64,000 nucleotides of DNA from the NCBI RefSeq assembly GCF_030272615.1, contig NC_081410.1:291618457-291682456 (forward strand), given 5' to 3'. A model generated the notes under the pieces. It ran no database searches. It was not told the origin of the DNA and worked only from the letters and a program-made list of their open reading frames with translations. The DNA is from Cryptomeria japonica (Eukaryota > Streptophyta > Pinopsida > Cupressales > Cupressaceae). Each line of letters begins with the position of its first letter. Position 1 is the stretch's first letter. The translations under genes and the position numbers were made by a program. This document shows, piece by piece, positions 45,845-57,913 of this stretch.

Positions 45845-45971
45845 CCCCCTAGTATCAATAGTTTTTACTACTCTACTCTCCCCCTTTGATAGAAATATCA
45901 AAGATAGGGTTTCAAAAACCAAATATTTGAACCAAAAATGCTATTTGCATATGTTCATAGTCCTTACAAAC

Positions 45972-48900
45972 TCACAAAAATTGAAAGATGTCTGCAAAAG
46001 AATTTTTCAAAGAATTGAGGTGGTTATCCCAACCCTTCTTGAGACTCTCCAACACAATTATAAGCCCACTAAATAGGTAAGATAATGCCTCTATAGATTT
46101 GAGATCTAATGGCTCTTGGGATTTCATAGCACTTTGGGCATCTTCCTGAGCACTAAGCATGGTATTCAACTGGGGAGTGATGAGACTACTAAGTCATAGA
46201 CTCTACCAATAATTTCTCTTTTTCCTAACTTAAAAATGTGGTCTTCTCAAGTAAATATATTACTTGGTCTTTGTGAATACTCATGGAGAATGATAAGGGA
46301 TCAAATGACTGAGACAATCAGGCAAGCTAATCCTCATGCTCTTTGGCATTCTACTTAATATCCTGGGTGAAATTGGGTAGTGCTAGGCAGGGTTATAAAT
46401 GTTTCCACCTTCATACAAACTATCCAATATACTCTTTACACATGAATCTAAACTGATTATATCATCAACAATCATCTTCTTTAGCGTATGAAGCCTTCTT
46501 CCATTGAACTCATTGTGGACCTTCTCTTTAGTAGATTTTTCAAAATATTTAAAATGAGTATCTATAGAATTGATTAGACTTCTCCACTGCTAGTATGAAG
46601 TGTCTAAAGTGTCCTTCTAAAATGTGGGCATGAGTTTCTCCAGAACACCAAATGCCATAGTAAGCAAATCACTATTCTCTGTGTGAGATTTCAGCAAGTC
46701 CTCACTAGCTTTATCTTGAGAAAATGCAACCAATTTGAGTGCCTAGATAAGGGACAGAGAAGATAGGTTGATGGGGCCATGAGTGAATTCTTAATCCTCT
46801 CCATGAATTTTCTTCCCCTTCAATGATTTCTCAATGTCTCTTGCCTCAACCTTCTCCTTTTCTACTTTATTCTCAAGGACTACAGGATTATCTGCATCAA
46901 CTAGAGGGTTGTCACTCTTTTCCTTACCCTCATTTGCTTTCCCTGCATTTGCATCACCCTTGTCAAACACTAACTCCTTCTTGCATATTTACCCCTCCAT
47001 GCTCAATTGTCTAGACTTTTGAGACAGAAGTATCATCTACTATCTGCTCAATTTCTTGAGCTATCATGTTCCACTCTTCTGGATGAGATTCTTCTTGTCC
47101 TTTAGCCTAATTAACTTCATACCAGTTATCCAACAAAAAATTTATCAAAATTTTATCTTTTGCAACTTCGTCAATTTTTCCGAACATGATTTTATTTACT
47201 CTATGCTTACTTTGGAACTCATTTTTTGTTGACTTAAGTAGTCTATCTATTTCTTCTTTATAATTATAGAACATAGGTTAACTAGTACATACTCTTTCAA
47301 TCTCTCATCTTCTTTATTCGTTGTTTGTCTACTAGAATCTAAAATTTCATACAAGCTCTTGGATATGATTGACATAAGTTCAATTAGAGATTTTCTATAT
47401 ACATTTAGGTATTCTACAATTGCTTCCTCTAGAATTTTTTTCCCATTCTCATCAAAATTATCATACCACTTTGATAGTGGCTTCAAGTTACCATTCTTAA
47501 CTACTTCATTAAGAATCTCTTCTAATGTTATCGAATGAACAATGATATATTTTTCTTGTTTTATTACTTCATCAAACTCAGATGATTTGGATTTCTTACC
47601 AGGTTTAGCACTATCGGATGCAACTTTTGTGGCCTTATCAGCTTTGGCCTTCTCCTCCTTCACTACTTCATTAGAATTTGTTTCTTCTCCATCAACTGGA
47701 CTAAATACTCTTGCTTGTCCTTGCTCCCTCTTTCCTTCACCAAATGGTTTATCCTGGTGCTTAGGAAAACTAACAGGTTTCTTACCATTAGAGGAGGGTG
47801 CAGAGCTTCTTGGCTACTTTGGCTTAGGGGCAGGAGCTTCTGATGTAGCCTTCTTTGGCTTGACCATATCTACTTCACTCAGAATTTTCTTCTCCCTAGC
47901 TTTCTGGACAACTTCCTTGGTTATTTCCATGCTCTCTACCAGTTTCTCTACCTCCTTTCTCACCTTCTTTTGTATCTTAGGCTTCTTGAACTTAGAGTGT
48001 AAGTCCAAGCTCTCCTCTTTGTAAGTTCCAAACCTTTCTTCAGCCTTATCTACTAGTTTTCTTAATAAGTGTTCAATGTATGCCTCAAGAATATGTCCTT
48101 CAACCTCATACCCCATGGGCATGATCCATGAAGTTTTGGGCTCCACAGCTTCCATCAAGCACTAGTCAGTGTTAATCATAAAATAGATTGTGTTCTCATA
48201 CTTTTCCACAATTTCCTTAGGAATTCTCTCCCTACTCTGCAAAGTCTTAAAGTATCTCCATAGTATGTCATTTCGGACTATAGGATCACCAAGGCCATGA
48301 AATGTTTCCTTAATTTTCATTGTCACCGGCCTGTCATAGGCCCATTGAACTTTTCCTGCTCTTGAAATCTCATTCATAAAGTAGAAATATAAACATATAA
48401 TGAAAGTTCCAAAATTCAATACATGTTTCTTATCCTGTTTTATTTTCTTTAAGTTTCTCAAAAACTCACTCTGGAGCACTTCACATAAGTCATACTTCTT
48501 ATCTTCCTTCAATATCTGATAGGCCGTGTAGATTGCCATACCAAATACTGAATTATCTTAGCTAGAGTGATATATTTTGTATCCCATCACTATTGATGCA
48601 AACCTGACATCATATTTAGCAATATCATTGATTTTCATCAACCTCTTGTCAAATTGTGGACCAGTTGTCTCTGTTACCATCTGGTTCTTCAAATTCCTCA
48701 AAGTAGGCACCTCACCAACTAAGCTCAAACAAGTTACCACCTTAATTTCACTCTTGGTAATCTTGTGGGGTTTGTCAAGACAAATGAACTCATCATGCAT
48801 TCTACTTAGAATATACTTCACCCACTTAGGCTCATCGACCACTGAAAAGTGAACGAATTGCGTGAAACCCTTTTCCTCTATCAACTTAAATTTAGGTTTC

Positions 48901-49147
48901 ACATTCCCCATTCCATCAATCATGTCTTGTGTGTATAAATTCATCATTTGAGCACTCCCGAGTTCCTCAATATTGTAGTGGATGTAAGCCCTAATATCTT
49001 TCACATGTACAAGTATGTATGGGACAAATGAAAAGGCATTGCTCGGATCATCTTCCATTAATTTATATTGATGCTTCTTAAAGTTAGGCCTTTCCCTAAA
49101 TCAGTGATATCAACTACCAATGGGGTTGCAATTCCAGATGATGCCAT
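45972..49147 (-). pseudogene. Element D ORF B: large protein of unknown family
   Basis: Starts at ATG 49147; a frameshift near 49070-49100 leads into one continuous register from 49058 to 47247, broken by stops at 48558, 48162 and 47814. Further coding text continues below 47247 to a stop at 45972. Blocks shared with element E's ORF B are IEELG, WVKYILSRMHDEF, KITK, NSV followed nine residues later by AYQILK, YDLCEVL, LNFGTFIICLYFYF, RPVT, VEKYENTIYF, AVEPKTSWIMPMGYE and RFGTYKE. The first two-thirds look globular with one hydrophobic segment; the rest is Lys/Glu-rich and probably coiled coil. No known motif recognised. A plant 'putative transposon protein' family is a possible relative, unverified. 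Confidence 0.6.
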
Positions 49148-49679
49148 ATTCAAAATTTTAAGCTTCAAACTAAAAAAGTGTCAACCGATAAATACCTTTC
49201 AACTAGATGCAAGATCGCATGACAAATCTTCTTTTCACTCTGAATCTCAAGAATTTTGCTTCACTACACTCTTCTACTTTCACACTTTGAATGCAAAGTG
49301 AGAAATGAAATAAGTTAATTAGCTTTTTACCCTCTACATACCTAACCTTTAGGTATAATAAATGCAAGGTATAATAAATGCACTTTAACCCTTTAACTCT
49401 TCTAGATACTTTGTATCACTCAGGAATTTTTCTTCGGATCTCCAAATGTACTCAAACTCTTCTGGAAATCAATATTAAACATCTGCTAACACCACATACA
49501 CCTCTACAACCTTCTAGAAATAGGTATAGATCTCCAATAGGGGGTTTGTAAGCTTTATCATGAAAACTTCTCCCTAAGCCTTGATCCCTTAGTTTAGTTA
49601 TCGAATGAGGTTCTAGCACCAAAATTAGGTGCAAACCCACTTCCTGCATCATTATTTCTCTTCTTTACCCAATTCTTCA

Positions 49680-50814
49680 TAATCTACTCTCTAATCTCTT
49701 GAACTTTCTCTTTTCCCTTCTCATCTGGCTTCACATTCTTGTTTTTATCTTACGAAGCTCTCTTATTCATATATTTTCTTCTCCAATACTTAACAATGTG
49801 ATCGGATTTGTTGCAAGCATAGCAAAAAACATTTCCTTGCATATGTCTAAAATTCATCTGATTTCTTCTTGATCTGCACTAATTAGCAATATGTCCAAAC
49901 ATACCACATGCATAACATCTGACATTTGTCCTATTCTGAAAGTTATTCATCAAACTTCTACATACATTTTCCTTATGACCATACTTATTGCATTTGAAAC
50001 ATTGATCGATAAATGATGGACCATTATTGATCACCCTATTTTTGCATTGACTAGCCATATGACCAAATTTATTGCAAACAAAATAGTTACCATTGAGTTT
50101 TTTAGCATTAGGCTACCTTACTGGAGGTTTTCTTGAGTTGTTCTGCAATTGTGTTGATTTGGAGCTTTCACCTTTCTCAAAACCAAGACCTTTTTCATCA
50201 TTAGGACTCTTTTGACTTGCAAGCATATCATCTAGTCTGGCTGAGTTGATCCAGAACTTCTCCTTGTATTCATTTTCAGCTTCAAGATCAACCTTAAGAA
50301 CTAGTATTTTATTTCCAAGATCTTCCCCATGTTCTCTAGCATCTTGAAGGTCACTTATCAACTATTCAATCTTATTCTCAAGTCTACAACATTCTTCATA
50401 TTTGTCTTTCAGGGACTGAGCAATATTTTCCTCATTCTTCTTCCTTTCTTCAATCTCCTTTTTCAATCTCATCACAATGGCTTCCATCCCATTTTTCTTG
50501 AATGTATTAGCTCTAGCAAGTCTCTCACATTCTTCTGTCTTTTCTTTCAGGGCTTATTCATCAATGCTTTGACTTTATTTCTCCTTCAACTTATCAACAA
50601 TTTCCTTTCTCCTCCATTGACTTTTTCAACTGATCTTTCAATGATTCAATGAACTTCTCAACATCCCTAAGGCTTGCTTTCACCTACTAGACCTCAACTT
50701 GTGAATGATCAAGATCTTCAAGAGCAATAAGAAGTTATTGTCTAAGGCTACTAGAATCCATAGATTCACATTCCCGGATCCTCCTCAAGCTATTATACTT
50801 CTTCCAAAAAACTA
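49680..50814 (-). pseudogene. Element D ORF A: coiled-coil/CCHC gag-like protein
   Basis: Minus-strand text after the primer site shows a Glu/Lys-rich coiled coil (about 50730-50290), then LDDMLASQKSPNDEKGLGFE, a phrase typical of Sirevirus-like gag just before the zinc knuckles, then four knuckle-like repeats at about 50095-49780: YFVCNKFGHMASQC (first Cys lost), CFKCNKYGHKENVC, CYACGMFGHIAN with a stop before the last Cys, and CYACNKSDHIVKYW (last Cys lost). Several stops and frameshifts break it. The globular N-terminal gag domain seen in complete copia elements is not present between the primer site and the coiled coil. Confidence 0.65.
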
Positions 50815-50827
50815 AGCTCTGATATGA
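50815..50827 (-). other. Element D primer-binding site (decayed tRNA-Met-type)
   Basis: Minus strand TCATATCAGAGCT against the standard TGGTATCAGAGCT: two mismatches. Its position next to the LTR supports the assignment. Confidence 0.65.
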
Positions 50828-50829
50828 AT

Positions 50830-51946
50830 TATTAGAATCAAGGAACACTGATAGGGGGTTGAATCAGTGTTCTACAATCTTTAACCTTCTTAATCCATCC
50901 TTTAATCCACTTAATGCAAATGAATTAAACTAAAATGCACAAATACAAAGCAAACAACAAACACCATAACACTAGGATTTTTAAGTGGAAATGTGGTTAA
51001 GGAAAAAACCACGGTGGGATTCAGACCCACAATATTCATATACCTTGTTAGAAGTATAATAATATTACATAAAGGGAATGTACATGCATTCAGGAACACT
51101 GCCTAGAGCTCACTGCTCAAATTACAATAAGGGCTACAACCCCAGAAGGCTCACTACCTTACAAGAGAATTACAAATAATAATTGGAATTTTTGAATTGA
51201 TAAACATCTGCAAATGCCAAAAATAGTGCCGATTAAGCACAAAATAGTTTTCTCTACAACTTTGCTTTGTTCTAATACTCTGCTACAATCCAGAGCATGA
51301 ATCCTTCAACTGTGCATGTGAAACTATGCTTAATCACTCATACACACTTCAAACATAACTACCGGTACCAAAAAAGATCATGACAATCGATCTTATATAT
51401 CTGCATTAACAAATTAAATCTATTTCATGTTGGCCCAAAAACTCATAGCACGCAAATGAAACGTGTTAACCAAATCAACTCAATCAATCTCCAAAGCATA
51501 TACGGACAAAAAAAAATTGTCCACATGATTCCCACATGTTGGATTACTAACCTCGAACACACAAACAATCTCCAAAATCTATCCGCAAAATCTGCACAAT
51601 GAAAAGTCACACGTTACTGTCGATGAACACTATTCTACTCAAAAACCTTGTCTATTGGATCTTCCAATTTACACAAGTCTCGTCATCGGAGGCCATGAAC
51701 TTAAGATAAGGCATATTTCACATCCACAATGCATCTTTGAGATCCACAACACCAAATACCCACCACATCTAAATTGCCAACCAAAATGTTGTACACTTTG
51801 CCAAATGACCAATTCTTCGAACCGGACCTCACTGGACCTCAATCAATCTTTCGGAATAAATGAATCATGAACTGCGGATGGAATATCTAACATTGGTTGT
51901 CATCAATGACAATATATGAACAACAATGCACTGTCTCTTTCCAATA
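50830..51946 (-). repeat. Element D, 5' LTR (1117 bp)
   Basis: Bounded by TATTAGAATC (TG decayed to TA) and CCAATA. The inner end carries the words GGGGGTTGAATCAGTG, comparable to GGGGTGAATCAGTA in element E. Flanked on the right by GAGAC; the matching left duplication is lost with the 3' LTR truncation. Confidence 0.75.
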
Positions 51947-52560
51947 GAGACAAGCAAAACTTCACAAGGAGGCATCATCATTCAATTTTTAGTCATAATT
52001 CAGCATCTCCCTCAAAAGGAGAATCTTTCATTACAGTCATTTCAATTTCATGGTTAATTCCAAAACTAGGGTTTGAACTAAGGTAAGCCCCTTTTCCCAA
52101 CTTATTTCCCCTCTTTCTATGTGTAGGAAATAGGTACAGAGTTGTAATTTTTAGAATAAGTTTTATTTAGATATTTGAATCAATCCCCCTTTGGTGTGCG
52201 AAAAGTGTAGAAGACCAGAGCAACCACCACCATGGTCCCAACATTTTTGAATCCTTTTTTGAAGATCAAATCCAACTCGTCTTACATTTCTCAAATTCAG
52301 GTGCATGCGAAAATCTTGTGTTTGTAGTTCACTATTTTCTTAGTTTTACCTTCATTTTTCTGCACTTTACCTAGTTTTAGTAATTCAATTTACAAAAGAG
52401 GAACAAATCCATCATACAATCACCCCAAATCCATTCAGTATTTAGTCCTTGTCTGATTTGTTACTGAATCTAGTGGATTTCCTTTCCTCTTTTGAATGTA
52501 ATGGTAAATTACTGATTTTTCTCCCTCTAAAGGTAGAAACCCTAAATTTTCACCATTACA
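51947..52560 (+). repeat. Element G, 5' LTR, right part
   Basis: Aligns with about 29880-30409 (TATTTCCCCTCTTTCTATGTG, TTTACAAAAGAGGAA and CCATTCAGTATT words, with changes) and ends CACCATTACA. Confidence 0.7.
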
Positions 52561-52563
52561 TTT

Positions 52564-52579
52564 TGGTGAACCTGACTCC
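52564..52579 (+). other. Element G primer-binding site candidate
   Basis: TGGTGAACCTGACTCC, three bases after the LTR end; G2 has TGGTGACCCTAACTCC at the same offset. tRNA not identified. Confidence 0.6.
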
Positions 52580-53400
52580 TTACACCTTTAATTCATATTT
52601 ATGTTCTTAGATCTAATTGTTTATGTAATTTAAAATTCAAGTTTTCATTTACAAGTTTGATTTCCTTGCTAATTTTTTAAAATCTAGAGGTTAATTTCAC
52701 TCAAATCCTAATTTTTAAATTTACAATTGAGCTTGTGAATTTCTTAGTTTGGATTAATTATTTTGGATCTCAGTGCCTTTCAATTTCAAAAATTTAAATT
52801 TTCACTTGTAGGTTTAATTTCCAATTCAAATTTTTTCAAAACCCTAATTTTTTAAATTAAAAATTGAGCTTGTGGGTAGTTTAAATTTTGAATGTATCAT
52901 TTTAGAGTTGCCTCAAATTCAAAATTGCAATCTTGGATCAAATTTCAAAAGTAAATTTTAAAATTAAGTGGTTAATTAAAAGAGCCCTAATTTTCATCAA
53001 AATTCACTTTAATTTAAAATTAAGAGGTTCTTTTTAAAAGACCCTAATTTTAAATTACCTTTGGATAATTTTAAATTTTAATTTTAAAATTAAAAGGTTC
53101 TCTTTACAAAGCCTTAAATTTAAATTTGTATCTCCTAGTGGGTAATTTTAAATCTAAATTAAGAAGTTATTTTAGCAAAGCCCTAATTTTAAATTTAAAT
53201 TTCCTAAGGGGTTGCATGAATCATCCTTTTACTTTTCAATCAATTTGCTTATTTTTTTGAATAATCATTTTTCTAAAATTTTGTATTATTCAATTATTTC
53301 ACAAATTTAAAAATTATATTCGAATTTCAAATTTTAAATTTCATATTTCCCTCCCTTAGTGCATGAGTTTTACTACTATTAGTCCAACCTATAATATCCC
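52580..53400 (+). other. Element G leader, AT-rich with repeated phrases
   Basis: About 820 bp of very AT-rich DNA in which variants of AAACCCTAATTTTAAATT recur at roughly 60-80 bp spacing between about 52690 and 53210. No gene. The repetition looks like an eroded tandem array in the leader. Confidence 0.5.
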
Positions 53401-56096
53401 CATGAGAAGAAGTTGCAGAATTAAGGCTTCCTAAGGTTTAATTACCGAGGAGATGGAGCTTAATTTGGATAATGTATTTCATGAGGATGGTGATGGTGTT
53501 GGCAATATGTTGGATTTGGTTATGTGTTGACATTGATGTCATCATTGTATCTCGATTGGAGACTATCCCAGTTGGATCTATCCGGGTAAGCCTTGGTGAT
53601 CTTCTTGGTTTTGGCTATGATTCTGATCCAGCATGATCAGACCTCTGGAATCGGTTTTGGATGCTTATTTTGATGGTTACATGCTTACTATATTCTGGTG
53701 GTTTCACGATTTGGATATCACTTTTGGTATTTCCAGTTACCAGATGGTTTATGCTTTTACTGGCTAGCTTTTGGATTCACTGGCTTCTGGCATTCTTAGT
53801 TAGCTTTACCGGTATGTTGTTATGGTGATTTAGTTAGTGGATTTTGGGTCCGGCTTATGGAATCAGTTTATTTCATGTTATTTGTGCTTCTTGATGATAT
53901 CCTGAGCATTTGGTGACTTTTCTTTGGATGGTGTGCTATTATGGTGGTCCTATTTGGATCCAATTAAACTTTCACTGAGGCTTTCCACCGGCAAGTGAAG
54001 CGTGTCGGATTTTGGTCTTAGTGGAATCCCCGATAGATATAATTGTTTGGTTACCTTATTTACGTCCATGCTATGTAATTTAAATCATAATATTGGTCTA
54101 GTGGTATCATGTGATGTATGTTTTGTAATTATGAATTTATGGGTTTAGGGTTTAGCTGACCTTGTCAATAAGGTTGATGATCTGTATTTATGGTGACTTA
54201 TTCATGTAATTTGGTATGCGATGGTTATGGTTGGTTAAGTCTGCATTATTAGATAAATAATTAAGTATGAATAAAGTCATATCATTCAGGAGAAGGTTGG
54301 AAAGGTTTTGTATTGCAGAGAAGACATTAGTGCTTAACCGGAACTATATCAGGCATTAGTAGATGCTACTTTTATAGTTCACTATTTTTCGGATTATAGT
54401 CCGATGATTTTGTAAGTCAATGAGACTTCCCTTTGTGATGATCAGTATGCTCTAGGTTGTTGGTCTTTCTGCATGTGCAGACACCATTGTAATTATTCAC
54501 AATACTACTATAGAGTATTCATCTCATTGTGGTAGGGTTTCCCATCGTAGTTTTCTCCTTTCTCGATTTTCCATGTCAAAATATTGGTGTTATGTGTGTT
54601 GTTCTTTCATGATATATCTTTCATTGTGTTGTGCTCTGGTATAAGGTTTATAATTGAATTAATCACTGTTATTGTTAGTAAAATGATTCACCCCTCACCC
54701 CTCTTAGTTTACTTCTGATATCAGTGCATTCCAATAGGTGGTTCTTCCAATCATACAAATGTCCCCATTTATCCTCATTCTTTCCATAATTCGCATTATA
54801 TGGATGAATCACTAACTAGGGCTTTTGTTGGCCAATTGGAGAAGATTGATAATCAATTTGAAAATCTTCAATAATGGATGAGTCAATAATACCCAGAAAG
54901 TGAAGCTCTCCCATTGATTGAAGGATTAAAAAGAATGGTTCAAAGTGATAAACTTGGTGTTGATGTCTTGCGTGGTATTGCTCGTATTGTTCATTCTAAT
55001 AATATGCTTATTATGAGTTGTGTTGAAGTCCTTGGTTATACACAACCTCCTAGTCAAGTTAATCATTCCATACCTTAGACTAACCCTATGGCTAGTGTCC
55101 CCACCTTTACATCAAATATAATGGCTACCTCTACACAAAATGTCATACCTACAAGTATTAGTCAAGGGGGAAACACCTATAATCATAATTCCTTCATCTC
55201 TTCTACTATGAGTCTTCCATTTGTTACCCAGTCATCTCCCATACCTACCAATCATAGCGTTCCACCTCCTCATTCTCAACCCTCGCCTTCATATAACAAT
55301 ATCCCTCCTTATTCTCAATCCCTTCCTTCATTCAACAATGTTACTGCTTCTCAATCCAACATGTCCAATTTTAATCCTTCTACTGAAGCTACCGTCAATA
55401 CTCTATCCCAAACAATGTCTTCTTTACAAAAACAAATAGCTTCCATTAAATAATCTAAGTATAATGTGCCCAAATTTGATGTAGTGAGCCCATTATGAAA
55501 AGATGATTCCTTGACTCATGTGAAAACATTTCAAACTTTGTGAAGTGACTTTTCTCATGATCAAAGACTGTTGGCTAAATTGTTTACTATAACACTAAGG
55601 TACAAAGCTTTGCAATGGTATTTTCTTTGTCTTCTTATTCTATTACTTTGTTTCAAAAATTGGCTAATGCTTATATTCGACAATTTCATAATAATATTGG
55701 TCCTAAGATCACTTTGACTGATTTGATGCGTTGCAAGCAAGATGTTAAAGAAAAAGTGATTAATTTTATTGGTAGATATAAGAAATTGTATTCTAAAATT
55801 TCTTTTCATGTTCCTAATCAAGATATTCAAAGAATTTTTATTTCTAATTTTCACTTCTCTTTTCTGAGTTTACTTTGTTTATGCAATTGGGCGTAGTACT
55901 TCACAATTATCAACTTATTGTGAGTCAATTGGAACAATCATCTTCAATAGCTTCAAATGATAAAAGTGAAAGTGCTCAACAACCTTTTGCAATGTTCAAA
56001 CTAAATAAGGGATTCATCAAATTTAATGACAACAACAACACTCAAGTAGCAGCTACAACAAGTGTACCTCCTTTGTCTAAATACTTTAGAAAATAA
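53401..56096 (+). pseudogene. Element G gag (core domain), split by a solo LTR
   Basis: Coding text before the solo LTR (MELNLDNVFHEDGDG from 53453) resumes after it at about 54736 (GGSSNHTNVPIYPH). A Pro/Ser/Asn-rich open stretch follows (55088-55453). The gag core then runs over 55454-55870: LFTITLRYKALQWYF, FQKLANAYIRQFHNN, LTDLMRCKQDVKEKV, NFIGRYKKLY. Stops interrupt at about 54870, 54882, 55077, 55451 and 55495, with frameshifts near 55610 and 55860. The C-terminal piece (55875-56096) ends without any zinc knuckle or protease. Confidence 0.7.
53508..54731 (+). repeat. Solo LTR (copia/Sirevirus-like) in element G gag
   Basis: About 1.2 kb starting TGTTGGATTTGG, with a 3' part GATTCACCCCTCACCCCTC like the LTR ends of element E on its own strand. 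CAATA occurs directly on both sides (53503-53507 and 54732-54736), consistent with a 5-bp target duplication. The 3' end reads GCATTC rather than ending in CA, so the exact end is uncertain. No internal region follows, so recombination between two LTRs is the simple explanation. Confidence 0.7.
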
Positions 56097-56104
56097 TTCA
56101 CTCC

Positions 56105-56400
56105 TCTCACTAATACATTTGGACTAGATTTTCAACTGAGGTTTCTGACGGAGAAGCTATATTGTGGCCAAATTTGATTTTTTTTGAAAAAATGCCCGCA
56201 TTCGTCGTAATTCCGACGGAAATTTCCCATTTGGTTTCGACGAAGAAGGCATTAGCAATGAGAATTTTCTTTTTTTCAAAAAAGTGCTCGAGTTCATCGT
56301 AACTCCGATGACAACGGCCATTACAAAATAAAAAAAGAGGTAGGGAATTCATTTGTGAATTGCAATCCCGCGTAGGCGTTCGTGGTGAATTCAACCCCCA
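56105..56400. repeat. Repeat patch with CCGACGGAAATT-type words
   Basis: Two diverged copies of a unit of about 110 bp (near 56178 and 56270), each with a T/A run and then a word like TCGTCGTAATTCCGACGG. Such words occur in subterminal regions of some plant DNA transposons. No terminal repeats or transposase were found. Confidence 0.4.
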
Positions 56401-56555
56401 AGAACATCAAACCCGCATCAAAGGCAATCCCACATAGGAGGTAGATTCAAATTGCCCTAGTTTTTAGTTTCATGTTGCAAAAAATATACATGTGGTGGTT
56501 AATTGTCCTAGTTTAATCTCATAAAACCATAGAACTGTGATTGAGGAGTGAGCGT
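56401..56555. other. No recognised feature
   Basis: Short stretch between the repeat patch and the PPR fragment. No motif seen. Confidence 0.4.
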
Positions 56556-56750
56556 TCAATTTTGTTCACATGAGATCACATCTCTTTGTGGCATCGTATT
56601 AAACAATTCACGAGCCTTGTCCATGTTTCCACATTTTGCATTCATGTCAAGCAAGGCATTTGCAAGTACAACACCTAACAAAATTCCTCTATCCATTATT
56701 CTTTGATGGATGTCAATACCCTGTTCCAAAGCTCCCATTTTTGCACAGGT
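56556..56750 (-). pseudogene. PPR-protein gene fragment (about 64 codons)
   Basis: Minus-strand text TCAKMGALEQGIDIHQ, then ANALLDMNAKCGNMDKARELF and MPQRDVIS, is unmistakably from a plant PLS-type pentatricopeptide-repeat protein, an organelle RNA-binding and editing factor family. The usual DMYAKCG reads DMNAKCG, and the frame ends at a stop right after the degraded ISCEQN. The upstream side is cut at 56750 by element E. The wording is close to what I recall of gymnosperm PPR genes. It is a pseudogene or captured fragment, not a functional gene. Confidence 0.85.
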
Positions 56751-57913
56751 TGTTAGGCCCAATATGGAAAGCTAATGTACTGAGAGGGGAGGGGTGAATT
56801 AGTACTTCAAAACTTTTCTTCAATAATAACCTTACTGTTATGCATAAACAAAATAGTGCAGTAACATAAAATAAAACTAAAACAAATGAGTAACAATCAT
56901 ACATGATTCACTCCATAACACATATATTTTGGTCACGCAGAAACTCTTGGTTAGAGAGAAAAACTGTGGTGGGGATGGCACCCACAACTTCACTACTGCA
57001 ATAATAAAGATTGCTCGGTTAGAGCTACATTTAGCTATTTCTGATAACTTACCATGTTAGGAGTAACAAGATCTGTTAGATCTACCTTACTAAAGGATTT
57101 TACAACACTATATAAATGTTGCACCTGGTTAGAGGATTTACAATTTTAAAGACTTGGTTAGAGTCTTTTACCCTGTTAAAGGTATCTCTTTCAACTTCAC
57201 AATTTTACAATAAAATCATTACAAATATCTGCAACTTTACATCTGAAATGTTATAGCAGATTCTATGTGCTCAGAATAAGATTGCCTAGCTTATAGCGTA
57301 CCTCGGTAACCCATATTGTAACTCAGTAAACCCTTTTGTTTACTCTGTTCTTTGACTGTTCACTGATAACCTTCTCGGTGACCTCTCTATGTCTCTGTAA
57401 CAGTCTTCCTTCATACATACACACACATACATATTTCTCTCTTTGCATGTTGTATAAATAGATCTCTTAAAGCGGTGATCTAATTCATTGCTTTGATCTT
57501 ACAAAAAATATTCCTCCAATGAATAACTAAACAAAATATTTCATTGGTTAGATTGACCTTGCAATCATACACAATCTTCTAGTTCAATTTCCAATGTAAT
57601 AACGGTTAGATGTGCCTCGATCTTGTAACACATTTTCATGTGCATGTCCAGGTTCAATGTATCTGGTAAAACATTTCACTCGATGAATATCAACTCGGTG
57701 AGTTAACTTTACTGCTCGGTAGCCATGAAACAAAACTCGGTAAACAGTTCGGTGAATACTGCGTTCTGTGACTGCTTTCTTCTGTAACCGACTAGTCTGT
57801 TCATACCGACTTCTCTATGTGTACCGACTGCATGATTCGGTAATACTAATGGACTAGAATATATAGTATGACTTTGAATATAAAAACTAATGGCAATTTG
57901 ATAAGTAGCAACA
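56751..57913 (-). repeat. Element E, 3' LTR (1163 bp)
   Basis: Starts TGTTAGGCCC and ends AGCAACA on the plus strand. Contains five exact CTCGGT hexamers and several near matches, a word repeated throughout the element. Confidence 0.88.

Larger units (their letters stand above)
45388..51946 (-). mobile_element. Element D: pol-less Sirevirus-like element
   Basis: A minus-strand element of 6.56 kb. The 5' LTR is 50830-51946; a decayed tRNA-Met primer site, a coiled-coil/CCHC gag-like pseudogene (ORF A), a long second frame (ORF B) and a polypurine tract AAAAGGGGGAGAT follow; the 3' LTR keeps only 224 bp (45388-45611). No protease, integrase, RT or RNase H motif occurs anywhere in the internal region. 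Layout and both proteins match element E, so the two represent one family. Confidence 0.8.
44916..56104 (+). mobile_element. Element G: gypsy-like fragment (5' LTR, leader, gag only)
   Basis: A plus-strand LTR starting TGTAGCATCC at 44916 is split by element D and resumes at 51947, ending CACCATTACA at 52560. A primer-like site, an AT-rich leader and a broken gag follow; the gag is interrupted by a solo LTR (53508-54731) and stops at 56096. Pol and a 3' LTR are absent; different sequence begins near 56105, so the element is truncated. Confidence 0.7.

Noticed and set aside
56110-56394. 94-codon minus-strand frame
   Set aside because: It is made of the duplicated repeat unit, has no domain, and its composition follows the T/A runs.
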